From Peribacillus sp044761665 (GTDB lineage: Bacteria; Bacillota; Bacilli; Bacillales; DSM-1321): a DNA stretch of 64,000 nucleotides. Below the pieces are notes generated by a model. The model was given only the letters and a program-made list of their open reading frames with translations. It did no database searches and had not been told where the DNA came from. Positions 16,096 through 24,756 of this stretch are shown here, one piece after another. The stretch covers positions 124,001-188,000 of the forward strand of contig NZ_JBIWCW010000002.1 in NCBI RefSeq assembly GCF_044761665.1, written 5' to 3'. Every line of letters starts with the position of its first letter. The stretch's first letter is position 1. A program made the position numbers and the translations under genes.

Positions 16096-16118
16096 GAGAA
16101 AGGAGCAGATGTTATAGC

Positions 16119-17663
16119 ATGGAACATTCTAGTTATATGATGGGAATCGATATTGGGACGACAAGTACGAAGGTTGTTCTTTTTACGAAAAGCGGTAAGG
16201 TAGTTCAATCATGTTCTAAAGGCTATCCTTTGTATAGCCCCACCCCTTCCGTTGCAGAACAAGATCCTGAAGAAATCTATAAGGCGGTACTGCTTGCAGT
16301 CGGAGAGGTCATGATTGCGAGTGGGATAGAAAAAGAAGAATTGGGCTTTATTTCGTTTAGCTCGGCCATGCACAGCCTAATTGCCATGGATAAAGAGGGC
16401 AACCCGCTAACCAACAGCATTACTTGGGCAGATAATCGAAGTGCGGCCTATGCCGAGAAACTCAAGGTGACGGAAAAAGGCGAGAGATTATACCATAGGA
16501 CAGGAACACCGATTCATCCGATGTCACCCATCTCGAAAATCATTTGGCTTAGAAATGAACATCCTGGACTATTTAACAAAGCGGAAAAGTTTTTAGGGAT
16601 TAAAGAATATATCCTCTATAAATTTTTCAATGAGTATGTGATGGATTATTCGATTGCATCGGCAACGGGCCTGTTTAACATCTTCAACATGACGTGGGAT
16701 GAAGAGGCAATGGAGATTGCCGGAATTGGCCCGGATAAACTGCCAAGACTGGTGCCGACAACTCATGTCCTTTCGAACCTGGATGAAGGGTTGGCTGCCA
16801 ACATGAATATTTCAGCCAATACGCCAATGATCATTGGTGCCAGTGATGGGGTGCTTGCTAATTTAGGGCAAAATGCGATTAGGCCAGGCGTTTTTGCGGT
16901 AACAATCGGCACAAGTGGGGCAGTCCGTACTGTCAGTGACCGACCGCTTACTGATCCGAAAGGCAGAACATTTTGTTATGCCCTTACTGATAAGCATTGG
17001 GTGATTGGTGGGCCGGTCAATAATGGTGGAATTACCTTCCGTTGGGCTCGGGATCAATTTGGACGGGAAGAAATTGCGAGAGCGAAAGAATTAGGTCAGG
17101 ACCCTTATGAAATCTTGACTGAAATGGCCACGAATATCGCACCAGGTTCAGATGGGCTGATTTTTCATCCCTATATGGCTGGAGAAAGGGCACCGTTATG
17201 GAGTGCTGATGCAAGAGGATCCTTTTTCGGACTGGCTCTGCACCACACCCGCGATCATATGGTCCGGTCTGTGCTTGAAGGCGTGATGTATAATCTGTAC
17301 AGTGTACTTCTTGCTGTAGGAGAGCTGACTGGAGTCCCGGAAAAAATCCATGCGAGCGGAGGGTTTGTCCGTTCCAAGCTTTGGCGTCAAATCATGGCTG
17401 ATATATTTAATCAGAAAGTCACGATTCCTGAAAGCTTTGAAAGCTCGAGTCTAGGTGCGGCTATTCTAGGGCTCTATGCGTTAGGTGAAATCGAAAGTTT
17501 GGATGCGGTCGAGGATATGATTGGAAACACGAATGAACTCCTGCCGATAAAGGAGAATGTGAAGGTATATCAAGAGTTGATGCCGATTTACCTTTCCGTC
17601 AGCCAACTATTAGAAGGCGATTATAAGCGAATTGCCGATTTTCAACGTCGTCATTTAGAATAA
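16119..17663 (+). CDS. gntK: Gluconate kinase GntK, FGGY family
   Basis: The protein of 514 aa has the sugar-kinase signature MGIDIGTTSTKVVLFTK, the substrate part MHSLIAMD and ITWADNRSA, GASDGVLANLGQ, the phosphate loop TIGTSGAVR and C-terminal GGFVRSKLWRQIMADIFNQ. The pattern matches Bacillus gluconate kinase closely along its full length. It makes 6-phosphogluconate from gluconate. I chose the ATG at 16119 since family proteins start just before the IDIGTT motif; AAGGAG is 14 bases before it, rather far. The usual partners gntR, gntP and gntZ are absent, so this copy stands alone. Confidence 0.9.
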   Translation: MEHSSYMMGIDIGTTSTKVVLFTKSGKVVQSCSKGYPLYSPTPSVAEQDPEEIYKAVLLAVGEVMIASGIEKEELGFISFSSAMHSLIAMDKEGNPLTNSITWADNRSAAYAEKLKVTEKGERLYHRTGTPIHPMSPISKIIWLRNEHPGLFNKAEKFLGIKEYILYKFFNEYVMDYSIASATGLFNIFNMTWDEEAMEIAGIGPDKLPRLVPTTHVLSNLDEGLAANMNISANTPMIIGASDGVLANLGQNAIRPGVFAVTIGTSGAVRTVSDRPLTDPKGRTFCYALTDKHWVIGGPVNNGGITFRWARDQFGREEIARAKELGQDPYEILTEMATNIAPGSDGLIFHPYMAGERAPLWSADARGSFFGLALHHTRDHMVRSVLEGVMYNLYSVLLAVGELTGVPEKIHASGGFVRSKLWRQIMADIFNQKVTIPESFESSSLGAAILGLYALGEIESLDAVEDMIGNTNELLPIKENVKVYQELMPIYLSVSQLLEGDYKRIADFQRRHLE

Positions 17664-17669
17664 GTAGAA

Positions 17670-17700
17670 AAAGCACAGCTTATAAGCTGTGCTTTCTTTT
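17670..17700 (+). terminator. Rho-independent terminator
   Basis: AAAGCACAGCTTATAAGCTGTGCTTT is a continuous palindrome followed by CTTTT. Confidence 0.8.
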
Positions 17701-17752
17701 GGCTTATATCCAAAAATGGTAAGATAGTAGAAAAAGTAAGGAGACTTGTAAG

Positions 17753-18229
17753 ATGGGTACCAGTAAAACAAATGCCATGCGTCTACTAGACAAAAAGCAA
17801 ATAAAGTATGAGATGATGAGCTATGATGTGAAAGATGGCAATATTGACGGAATCTCGGTCGCTAATAAGGTTGGAAAAGCACCGGAAATGGTTTTTAAAA
17901 CGCTTGTTACTCATAATGGACCTCAACAGCTTTATGTGTTTGTCATCCCTGTCGATGCTGAGTTGGATTTGAAAAAAGCAGCCAAAGCAGCTGCTGTGAA
18001 AAAAATCGAAATGCTTGCCGTCAAAGATTTGCAAAAATACACCGGATATATCCGTGGGGGCTGCTCACCGATAGGTATGAAAAAGCAGTACCCGACCTTT
18101 ATCGATAAAAGCGCATTAAATCTACCCGAAATCATCGTGAGCGGAGGGAAGATTGGAACACAAATCGTCCTGAAGCCAACCGATTTCTTACTGGGGGCAG
18201 AGGCGGAATCCATAGACCTCATAAAGTAA
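17753..18229 (+). CDS. ybaK: YbaK/EbsC-type aminoacyl-tRNA deacylase
   Basis: The protein of 158 aa starts MGTSKTNAMRLLDKKQIKYE and has VANKVGKAPEMVFKTLVTH, the conserved-lysine region of the family, then GYIRGGCSPIGMKKQYPTFI and VSGGKIGTQIVLKPTDF. Members hydrolyse wrongly charged Cys-tRNA(Pro). The AAGGAGACTTGTAAG leader before the ATG fixes the start. It is probably a single-gene unit between two terminator-like stems. Confidence 0.9.
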   Translation: MGTSKTNAMRLLDKKQIKYEMMSYDVKDGNIDGISVANKVGKAPEMVFKTLVTHNGPQQLYVFVIPVDAELDLKKAAKAAAVKKIEMLAVKDLQKYTGYIRGGCSPIGMKKQYPTFIDKSALNLPEIIVSGGKIGTQIVLKPTDFLLGAEAESIDLIK

Positions 18230-18330
18230 AAGATATGAGAAACGTTCAAAATCCTTAGGCATTCACCTACCTGAGCTTAACGGCATACGCTGTCATGAAG
18301 GTACATCTGTATGTAAAGGAGAGTGTGGAA

Positions 18331-19449
18331 GTGGTAGGGAAAGTGTTGCATTATTTTGCTGGAGGCAATACGGCCAAAGGTTTTTATAACTTATATGATT
18401 CAAACCTAACAGGTTTGGAGAAACTATTTATTTTAAAAGGTGGACCTGGATCAGGCAAATCGACGATTATGAAAAAAATTGGCCAGGAATGGCTGGATAA
18501 AGACTATGACATTGAATTTTTACATTGTTCCTCCGATAAAAATTCCATTGATGGGGTTATCATACCCGCTTTAAAAGTGGGTGTTGTCGATGGTACGGCA
18601 CCACATGTAATTGAACCAAAAGCGCCAGGAGCAGTGGAGGAATACGTTAACCTGGGGGCTGCTTGGTATTCCCAGCAGCTGGTGGCTGAAAGGACGAACA
18701 TCATCAAATTGACCAATGCCCGAAGCAAGAGCTTTGAGACGGCTTATGCTCATTTCGCTAAAGCGTTGGAGATACATGATGAATGGGAAGAAATTTATAA
18801 GGCAAATATTGACTTTGTTAAATTAAATGGATTGACCAATAAGTTGATTCAGGGGTTTTATCGAGATATTTACTTGAATAAAAAAGCCGATGTACGGCAT
18901 AGGTTTTTAGGTGCAGCCACACCAGAGGGTGCTGTCGATTATATTCCGAATATTACAAAAGATGTGCAGAAGCGTTACTTTCTAAAAGGGCGACCCGGAT
19001 CGGGTAAATCGACGATGCTAAAGAAAATTGCCAAGTCTGCTGAGCAACGGGGCTTTGATGTGGAAATGTATCACTGCGGTTTCGATCCGGACAGTTTGGA
19101 TATGGTCATTGTACGTGAAGTGGGGATTGCCATTTTTGATAGCACGGCTCCCCATGAATACTTTCCAAGCCTTGAAGGTGATGAAATCATCGATATATAT
19201 AAAACGGCCATCCTTTCGGGAACCGATGAAATTTATGCCGATCAAATTAAGGATGTCTCAACCAGGTATAGGGAGAAAATGGATGAAGCAACAGCTTGTC
19301 TGGCGAAAGCGAAAGAGCAGCATGATGAACTGGAAGCAATCTATGTAAAAGCCATGGACTTTTCTGCGGTCGACGACTTGACGAAAGATATTCAGGAACA
19401 GATTGTTGAGCGGGCGCAGGAAGTAGATAATCCTACGATTCTACATTAA
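18331..19449 (+). CDS. Protein with two tandem P-loop NTPase domains
   Basis: The protein (372 aa) carries two copies of one domain. The first has FILKGGPGSGKSTIMKKIG (about residue 29) and HCSSDKNSIDGVIIPALKVG followed by DGTAPH; the second has FLKGRPGSGKSTMLKKIA (about residue 216) and HCGFDPDSLDMVIVREVG followed by DSTAPH. Each domain ends in a helical part with a repeated EIHDEWE/EQHDELE pattern. This architecture is known from uncharacterised proteins of Firmicutes; I know of no proven function. GTG 18331 was chosen because AAAGGAG lies nine bases before it; an ATG at 18295 has no such site. Confidence 0.82.
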   Translation: MVGKVLHYFAGGNTAKGFYNLYDSNLTGLEKLFILKGGPGSGKSTIMKKIGQEWLDKDYDIEFLHCSSDKNSIDGVIIPALKVGVVDGTAPHVIEPKAPGAVEEYVNLGAAWYSQQLVAERTNIIKLTNARSKSFETAYAHFAKALEIHDEWEEIYKANIDFVKLNGLTNKLIQGFYRDIYLNKKADVRHRFLGAATPEGAVDYIPNITKDVQKRYFLKGRPGSGKSTMLKKIAKSAEQRGFDVEMYHCGFDPDSLDMVIVREVGIAIFDSTAPHEYFPSLEGDEIIDIYKTAILSGTDEIYADQIKDVSTRYREKMDEATACLAKAKEQHDELEAIYVKAMDFSAVDDLTKDIQEQIVERAQEVDNPTILH

Positions 19450-19455
19450 AAAGAT

Positions 19456-19489
19456 AATCTGCACCTATTTTAAAAAGTGGGTGCAGATT
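19456..19489 (+). terminator. Stem-loop, weak terminator
   Basis: AATCTGCACC pairs perfectly with GGTGCAGATT, but the T run after it is poor. Confidence 0.5.
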
Positions 19490-19600
19490 CCTACATAGAA
19501 GGTTTGGACAAATATTTGGTATCCCTCAAACGCACAAAGATGTTTATCCATTCTTATTAAGGTAAAATAAGGGTAAATGGAAGAAAAAGGAGCGGTTAGA

Positions 19601-20470
19601 TTGATTAAAACGATTGCTATAGATATGGACGGAACATTACTTAATAAAATGCAAATGGTGAGCGAAGAAAATAAAGAGGCGATCCAGCAGGCTCAAAAAG
19701 AAGGGATAGAAGTCATCATCGCGACCGGCCGATCATTTGAGGAAGCAAGATTTGCTTTGGAGAAAGTAGGCATTGAATGCCCGATCATCTGCGTGAATGG
19801 GGCTGCCCTTTTCACACAAGAAGGAAAGGTGGCAGCTTCCCATCCGATGCGTCCAGCCTCTGTGCAGAATGCAACTGAATACCTTGAAGAACAGGGGATT
19901 TATTTTGAGATTTATACCAGCCAAGGCGTTTATTCTAAAAATTACGAGACAGCGATTGACGCTCTTGTAGATGTGATGGTCACGGCAAATCCAGATATTG
20001 ACCCATCTCAAATCAGAAAGTATGCAGAGGAACGCTTGCGGTTAGGACATGTGAAATCCATTCCTGATTACACTGAAATACTTGAACAAGCTGATTTGGA
20101 ACTGTATAAAATCCTTAGCTTCTCCACTGATTTACATAATTTGAAACAAGTTGCTTCCCGGTTAAACAAAGATCAAGGGGCCGCTGTCACCTCTTCAGGT
20201 CGTGAAAATGTGGAAGTGACGAGTGACCAGGCCCAAAAGGGAATTGTTCTTGAAAAATATGTGAATGAAAAAGGAGGTTCCATGCAGGAAACGATGGCCA
20301 TTGGAGATAATTATAATGATGTTTCGATGTTTGAACGGGTGGGCTTATCAGTTGCTATGGGAAATGCACCAGTGGAGATTCAAAAACTCTGTGATGAAGT
20401 GACGGGGACAAATGAGGAACATGGCGTCGCCAAGGCCATTTTAAAGGTTCTCAAGCACTCAGTCGACTAA
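19601..20470 (+). CDS. Cof-type HAD-IIB phosphatase
   Basis: The protein starts with the nucleophile motif IAIDMDGTLLN, has motif II in IIATGRSFEEA, a Cof-type cap between residues 85 and 185, the lysine in DQAQKGIVLEKYV and motif III/IV GDNYNDVSMFERVGLSVAMG. Such enzymes remove phosphate from sugar phosphates or cofactors such as FMN and PLP; the substrate cannot be named. TTG 19601 has AAAAAGGAG at a good distance; an ATG at 19577 adds eight residues that include the ribosome binding site. Confidence 0.88.
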   Translation: MIKTIAIDMDGTLLNKMQMVSEENKEAIQQAQKEGIEVIIATGRSFEEARFALEKVGIECPIICVNGAALFTQEGKVAASHPMRPASVQNATEYLEEQGIYFEIYTSQGVYSKNYETAIDALVDVMVTANPDIDPSQIRKYAEERLRLGHVKSIPDYTEILEQADLELYKILSFSTDLHNLKQVASRLNKDQGAAVTSSGRENVEVTSDQAQKGIVLEKYVNEKGGSMQETMAIGDNYNDVSMFERVGLSVAMGNAPVEIQKLCDEVTGTNEEHGVAKAILKVLKHSVD

Positions 20471-20498
20471 TTTCAGAAATCGATCGGAGGAAAGCTCT

Positions 20499-21575
20499 TT
20501 GAAAAGATGGGGTTCATTGCTCATAATGATCATGTTGGCATTGACGGGCTGTACCGTGGAGGACGAAAAAGCAAAGCCAAATTCGGAGAAAGACTCAACA
20601 GAAACCACGAGCGAAGGGCCAGAGGTATTGTTAACAAATTTAGATGCTCCTTGGTCCATTCAGAAAGTCGGAGAGACGTTGTACGTTTCAGAACGTTCAG
20701 GTAACATCGTGCAATGGAAGAACACCGAAATGGTGAGACAGAAGGTTAAGTTAGAAAAAACATTGTCCTCAAAGGCGGAAGCGGGATTACTCGGTTTTGT
20801 ACTCACGCCAGATTTCCCTGAGAGTCATCGAGCATTTGCATATTACACCTATGAAGAAAGTGGACAACCACTGAATCGAATTATCTCGCTGCAGCATGAA
20901 GATGATAGTTGGATAGAAAAGGAAAGCTTAATCGATAAGATTCCGAGCGGCGACTATCATCATGGTGGACGTATAAAGATTGGTCCCGATGGTACATTAT
21001 TTGCAACTACTGGGGATGCACGGGAAGCGGTGATTGCTCAGGATCTTAAATCTTTAGGTGGGAAGGTCCTTCGTATGAACCTCGATGGTACCATCCCAGA
21101 AGATAATCCACTTGATCATTCCTATATTTATTCATACGGCCATCGAAATCCACAAGGTCTTGCATGGGATAGTGTGGGACAACTTTACGAAAGTGAACAT
21201 GGCGAAATTGCACATGATGAATTAAATGAAATTCAACCAGGAAAAAATTATGGCTGGCCGGAGATTGAGGGAAATAAGACCAAATCGGATATGGAAGTTC
21301 CATTGATTCATTCCGGGGATGATACTTGGGCTCCTTCTGGAATTGCATATTCAGACGGAAAGCTTTTTGTAGCCGCCTTAAGAGGTGAAGCACTGAAAAG
21401 TTATGATATTCAATCAGGGAAAATGTCGAATTTGGTAACAGATTTCGGACGGATAAGAGATGTGTTGGTAGATGGTGATTTTCTTTATTTCATCAGCAAT
21501 AATACAGATGGCCGTGGAAAGGCGGCTAGTGAAGACGATAAACTTTATCGCATGCCTTTAGCGAAGTTGCAATGA
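20499..21575 (+). CDS. PQQ-type sugar (aldose/sorbosone) dehydrogenase lipoprotein
   Basis: A lipoprotein signal ends in ALTGC (Cys18), then a linker, then a beta-propeller of the GDH family: LLTNLDAPWSIQKVGETLYV, EAGLLGFVLTPDFPESHRAF, DYHHGGRIKIGPDGTLFATT with the catalytic histidine, GHRNPQGLAWDSVGQLYESE and NYGWPEIEG. The family oxidises sugars with PQQ as cofactor. Bacilli rarely make PQQ, so the true cofactor and substrate in this organism are open. TTG start with CGGAGG upstream. Confidence 0.85.
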   Translation: MKRWGSLLIMIMLALTGCTVEDEKAKPNSEKDSTETTSEGPEVLLTNLDAPWSIQKVGETLYVSERSGNIVQWKNTEMVRQKVKLEKTLSSKAEAGLLGFVLTPDFPESHRAFAYYTYEESGQPLNRIISLQHEDDSWIEKESLIDKIPSGDYHHGGRIKIGPDGTLFATTGDAREAVIAQDLKSLGGKVLRMNLDGTIPEDNPLDHSYIYSYGHRNPQGLAWDSVGQLYESEHGEIAHDELNEIQPGKNYGWPEIEGNKTKSDMEVPLIHSGDDTWAPSGIAYSDGKLFVAALRGEALKSYDIQSGKMSNLVTDFGRIRDVLVDGDFLYFISNNTDGRGKAASEDDKLYRMPLAKLQ

Positions 21576-21578
21576 ATG

Positions 21579-21602
21579 ATGTCCTGAAATGGGCATTTTT
21601 TT
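21579..21602 (+). terminator. Rho-independent terminator
   Basis: ATGTCC pairs with GGGCAT (one G-U pair) around a six-base loop and runs into seven Ts. Confidence 0.65.
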
Positions 21603-21658
21603 AATGCTTTTTGGAATGGTAATGGTATGAGTCATTTATGAGTAAATACTTTCTGGGC

Positions 21659-21701
21659 TGGACATTTTGGTCATATAGGAGTATAGTTACCTAGGTAACT
21701 A
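21659..21701 (+). promoter_or_regulatory. Promoter with 18-bp perfect palindrome, probable MarR operator
   Basis: TGGACA (21659-21664) and TATAGT (21682-21687) are 17 bp apart. The palindrome TAGTTACCTAGGTAACTA (21684-21701) overlaps the -10 box and the start point. Its place directly before a marR gene makes autorepression of the marR-MFS unit likely. Confidence 0.78.
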
Positions 21702-21720
21702 ATTTTCAGGAGGAATCCCT

Positions 21721-22146
21721 TTGTTTTTACGCAATGGTTTATTTTTTCACCATAACCTGCAATTCTCAAGAACGTTTACCAAAAAGTTAAATGAACAGTT
21801 AGCCAAAGTCGATCTTTTTCATTCTCAATGGATGATTATCTTTTATTTGAAACAATATGGCAGTTCCACTATGGTCGAAATCAGCAATTACCTGGATGTC
21901 GAGAAACCGACAGTAACACGGACGGTGAATCGGCTGGAAGAACGAAAATTAATCGAACAAATACCAGGGAAAGATAAACGGGAACGGAGAATTCAGTTAA
22001 CTGATTCAGGTGAAAAAACGTACCTCAAAGCTAGAAAGGCAGTTGAGGAGTTCGAACTTCATCTTATGGATGGGTTGCCTGAAGAGGACCGGATAGCAAT
22101 GTTACGGACCTTGAAATTCTTAAAGGAAAAGTTACAACAATCGTAA
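21721..22146 (+). CDS. MarR-family transcriptional regulator
   Basis: A protein of 141 aa with the winged-helix region MVEISNYLDVEKPTVTRTVNRLEERKLIEQ followed by the wing GKDKRERRIQLTDSGEKTYL, in place for MarR proteins. TTG start with CAGGAGG seven bases upstream. It lies 15 bp before an exporter gene. It should sense a small ligand, release the palindrome at 21684-21701 and allow the exporter to be made. Confidence 0.9.
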   Translation: MFLRNGLFFHHNLQFSRTFTKKLNEQLAKVDLFHSQWMIIFYLKQYGSSTMVEISNYLDVEKPTVTRTVNRLEERKLIEQIPGKDKRERRIQLTDSGEKTYLKARKAVEEFELHLMDGLPEEDRIAMLRTLKFLKEKLQQS

Positions 22147-22161
22147 GGAAGAAGGATTGAA

Positions 22162-23370
22162 ATGAATCAAAAACCAAAATTGTGGACGAAAGACTTCATC
22201 ATTGTTTCGTCTTCAAACTTTTTTCTCTTTTTAACTTTTTATGTCTTAATGGTCACTTTGACCCTTTATACGATGGATAATTTCCATTCTTCTCAAGCTC
22301 AAGCTGGACTCGCCTCGAGTATTTTTGTCTTGGGGGCTGTGCTTGTACGACCAATCGCCGGAAAAAAGATTGACCAATTAGGCCGGAGAAAAATGCTTCT
22401 GGGATCATTGGTATTATTTCTTCTAGCCTCTGTTCTCTATACGCAAGTGGATAGTTTATCCCTTTTATTTATTGATCGGTTGGTTCATGGGATTTCATTC
22501 GGTCTTGCTACGACCGCCACCGGAACGATAGCGGCTGATATCATACCGAATGAAAGACGGGGAGAAGGCACGGGGTACTTTGCGATGAGTACGAACCTGG
22601 CCATGGCATTCGGTCCGTTTATCGGATTGTTTATTACACAACATTTTAACTACTCCTTTATTTTCTATGCTGCGTCCCTGTTCGCTGCATTTTCTTTAGT
22701 GGCTTCTTTGTTTCTATTTGTACCTGAGGCACCAAAAGATCAAGCACCTCGACCAAAGGGCTTCCATATCAAAGATTATTTCGAAAAACGTGCATTGCCA
22801 ATTTCCATACTTGTCGGGTTTGCAGGTTTTGCCTATTCGAGCATCCTTTCCTATTTAACATCTTTTGCAAAGGAAATAAACTTACTGGATGCCGCAAGCT
22901 TTTTCTTTGTAGTGTTTGCTATATTCTTATTGGTAACCCGTCCATTTACAGGGCGCATGTTTGATGTGAAAGGTGAAAATGCTGTCATTTATCCGTCTCT
23001 TTTGCTATTTGCAATCGGGATGGTCCTACTCAGCCAATCACAACATGCCCTGACGCTCCTAATAGCAGGTGCGTTCATTGGAGTGGGATACGGAACGTTC
23101 CAATCTAGCGCGCAGGCGATTTCCATCAAGGAATCCCCATCAAATCGTATGGGATTGGCCACATCCACATTCTTTACCTTTTATGATTTCGGTATTGGTT
23201 TAGGGCCGTTTATATTAGGCTTTCTTGTTCCTTATACGGGATTCAAGGGGTTATTCATCTGTACGGCGGTTCTGTCATTCGTGTTAATAGGCATTTACTA
23301 TCTAGTTCATGGTAAAAAAGCTTCGCTAAGGGCATCCAAGCAGAATGCGGATGACCGATTAATCTCTTGA
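22162..23370 (+). CDS. MFS efflux transporter
   Basis: A membrane protein of 402 aa with twelve predicted helices. The MFS motif between helices 2 and 3 reads GKKIDQLGRRKMLLGS, and helix 4-5 carries DRLVHGISFGLATTATGTIA. The second half opens with ILVGFAGFAYSSILSYLTSF. It is most like drug/metabolite exporters of the YwoG/SetA-like sort; the cargo is unknown. Its partner regulator is a MarR protein, which fits export of a toxic compound. Confidence 0.9.
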   Translation: MNQKPKLWTKDFIIVSSSNFFLFLTFYVLMVTLTLYTMDNFHSSQAQAGLASSIFVLGAVLVRPIAGKKIDQLGRRKMLLGSLVLFLLASVLYTQVDSLSLLFIDRLVHGISFGLATTATGTIAADIIPNERRGEGTGYFAMSTNLAMAFGPFIGLFITQHFNYSFIFYAASLFAAFSLVASLFLFVPEAPKDQAPRPKGFHIKDYFEKRALPISILVGFAGFAYSSILSYLTSFAKEINLLDAASFFFVVFAIFLLVTRPFTGRMFDVKGENAVIYPSLLLFAIGMVLLSQSQHALTLLIAGAFIGVGYGTFQSSAQAISIKESPSNRMGLATSTFFTFYDFGIGLGPFILGFLVPYTGFKGLFICTAVLSFVLIGIYYLVHGKKASLRASKQNADDRLIS

Positions 23371-23447
23371 TTTTTTGTTTAAAATGATGAAAAAAGGGTA
23401 AGCTGAAAGTATGATTTACTTTTCTTAAAGTAATCCCCCTTTTTCTC

Positions 23448-23473
23448 CGCCTGTTATAAACAGGCGTTTTTTT
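23448..23473 (+). terminator. Rho-independent terminator of the MFS gene
   Basis: CGCCTGTT pairs with AACAGGCG around ATA and is followed by seven Ts. Confidence 0.85.
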
Positions 23474-23491
23474 ATGAGCTTGAAAAAAAAG

Positions 23492-23516
23492 AAACCGCCA
23501 AATGGCGGTTTTTTAA
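23492..23516 (-). terminator. Terminator of the minus-strand bshB2 gene
   Basis: AAACCGCCA pairs with TGGCGGTTT around two bases. On the minus strand it is followed by eight Ts (plus strand 23483-23490), just after the bshB2 stop; on the plus strand there are also Ts, so it works both ways. Confidence 0.8.
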
Positions 23517-24178
23517 AATTTATAGGTCCATAAACGCTCTTTCCGAATCCAATCGAGAAATTCAGCGTCTTGGTTTTCAAATTTTTCTTTCCAATCGACG
23601 ACCATTGCCTGTGTTTGCGACCGGTGTGCTGTTATAGCCGCAACCTTGTGATCTTCGGCATCCGTGATGTCATGGACGATATCAGGTTCTCCCAATTCAT
23701 CAATGCAGTTGTTGGAAAATGCGACACAATGGAGTTTAGGACGATTTTTCTCCTCCATTCTTTCTATAGAGCGCACGACTGCTCGTGCTGTTGCTTCATG
23801 GTCGGGGTGAACGCTGTAACCCGGATAAAATGTAATGACCAATGAAGGGTTGAGTTCATTAATGGCTTCAGTGAATATGGAAGTCAATTTTTCGTCATCC
23901 TCGAATTCAATGGTTTTATCCCGTAAGCCAAGCATGCGCAAATCTTGAATGCCGATGGCTTTCGCTGCATCCATTAATTCTCTTTTGCGAATTTTAGGAA
24001 GGGACTCTCTTGTTGCGAAAGGAGGGTTTCCTAAATTCCTGCCCATTTCCCCAAGAGTCAAGCAGAGGTAGGTAATCGGTGTGCCAGCTTGACTATGTAA
24101 GGCAAGCATCCCTGAAACAGAAAAGGCTTCATCATCGGGGTGCGGGAAAATCACTAAAATATGCTGTTCTTTTTCCAT
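23513..24178 (-). CDS. bshB2: Bacillithiol biosynthesis deacetylase BshB2, PIG-L family
   Basis: The protein of 221 aa has the zinc motif PHPDDEAFSVSGMLAL near the N terminus and the second part GYSVHPDHEATARAVVRS. Length and the run of conserved blocks match YojG/BshB2 of B. subtilis, which removes acetyl from GlcNAc-malate on the way to bacillithiol. It lies downstream of yojF, as in other Bacilli. AAAGGAGACAAGTAAT precedes the ATG. Confidence 0.92.
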   Translation of the reverse strand: MEKEQHILVIFPHPDDEAFSVSGMLALHSQAGTPITYLCLTLGEMGRNLGNPPFATRESLPKIRKRELMDAAKAIGIQDLRMLGLRDKTIEFEDDEKLTSIFTEAINELNPSLVITFYPGYSVHPDHEATARAVVRSIERMEEKNRPKLHCVAFSNNCIDELGEPDIVHDITDAEDHKVAAITAHRSQTQAMVVDWKEKFENQDAEFLDWIRKERLWTYKF

Positions 24179-24283
24179 ATTACTTGTCTCCTTTCCTTCT
24201 AATTACATTAAATATAAAGTGGTCCGCTTAAAGACAAGCTTACTCAGCGGGATAACTAAAGTATTTGTGTAGCATTTATTAGA

Positions 24284-24631
24284 TTATTCGAAGGGAGTGG
24301 GGCTAATTTGCAAGGAAACGGCAAGTTTTCCTGTGAAATCAAGACCTGCCAACAATAATCTCCCTTGATCATCGATTTCGAAGTGGTTTACGCCTTCAGC
24401 GTATACCCAGCCAATTTTGAGTTTTAAGCCGACGCGAAAGGGCCCGTCCCCAACAATCTTTCCGTGTTCATATTGAATATGAGCATTACGAATATAAGCG
24501 CCTGCTGAAAAAAAAGCTTCATCCACATGGGTGGCATAAGCTCCGTTCGTCGTTTCAAGGTGAAGATATACATCTTGTCCTGCAAATGAATCAATGGCTT
24601 TCTGCACCTCTGTACGGTTTATAGGCTTCAT
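24284..24631 (-). CDS. yojF: YojF family protein (DUF1806)
   Basis: A protein of 115 aa starting MKPINRTEVQKAIDSFAGQD, with LKLKIGWVYAEGVNHFEIDD and LAVSLQISPTPFE. It matches YojF, the conserved partner encoded just before bshB2. The function is not known; genomic pairing suggests a link with bacillithiol metabolism. AAAGGAGGAATTGTCGA precedes the ATG. Confidence 0.88.
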   Translation of the reverse strand: MKPINRTEVQKAIDSFAGQDVYLHLETTNGAYATHVDEAFFSAGAYIRNAHIQYEHGKIVGDGPFRVGLKLKIGWVYAEGVNHFEIDDQGRLLLAGLDFTGKLAVSLQISPTPFE

Positions 24632-24699
24632 TCGACAATTCCTCCTTTACTGGGCAATTCTAAGCATTTTCTATCTTTCTATTTTACTAAAGATAAATG

Positions 24700-24741
24700 A
24701 AAAAAGCGAAGAGGGCCGCTCGAGTATTTTGAGCAACCCTC
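24700..24741 (-). terminator. Terminator of pdxK
   Basis: On the minus strand GAGGGTTGCTC pairs with GAGCGGCCCTC using two G-U pairs and is followed by TTCGCTTTTTT. Confidence 0.65.
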
Positions 24742-24756
24742 TATATCTTATTGTTT

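Noticed and set aside
16035..16118. 28-codon N-terminal extension of gntK
   Set aside because: Gluconate kinases begin just before the GIDIGTT motif; the extension covers the gntK ribosome binding site.
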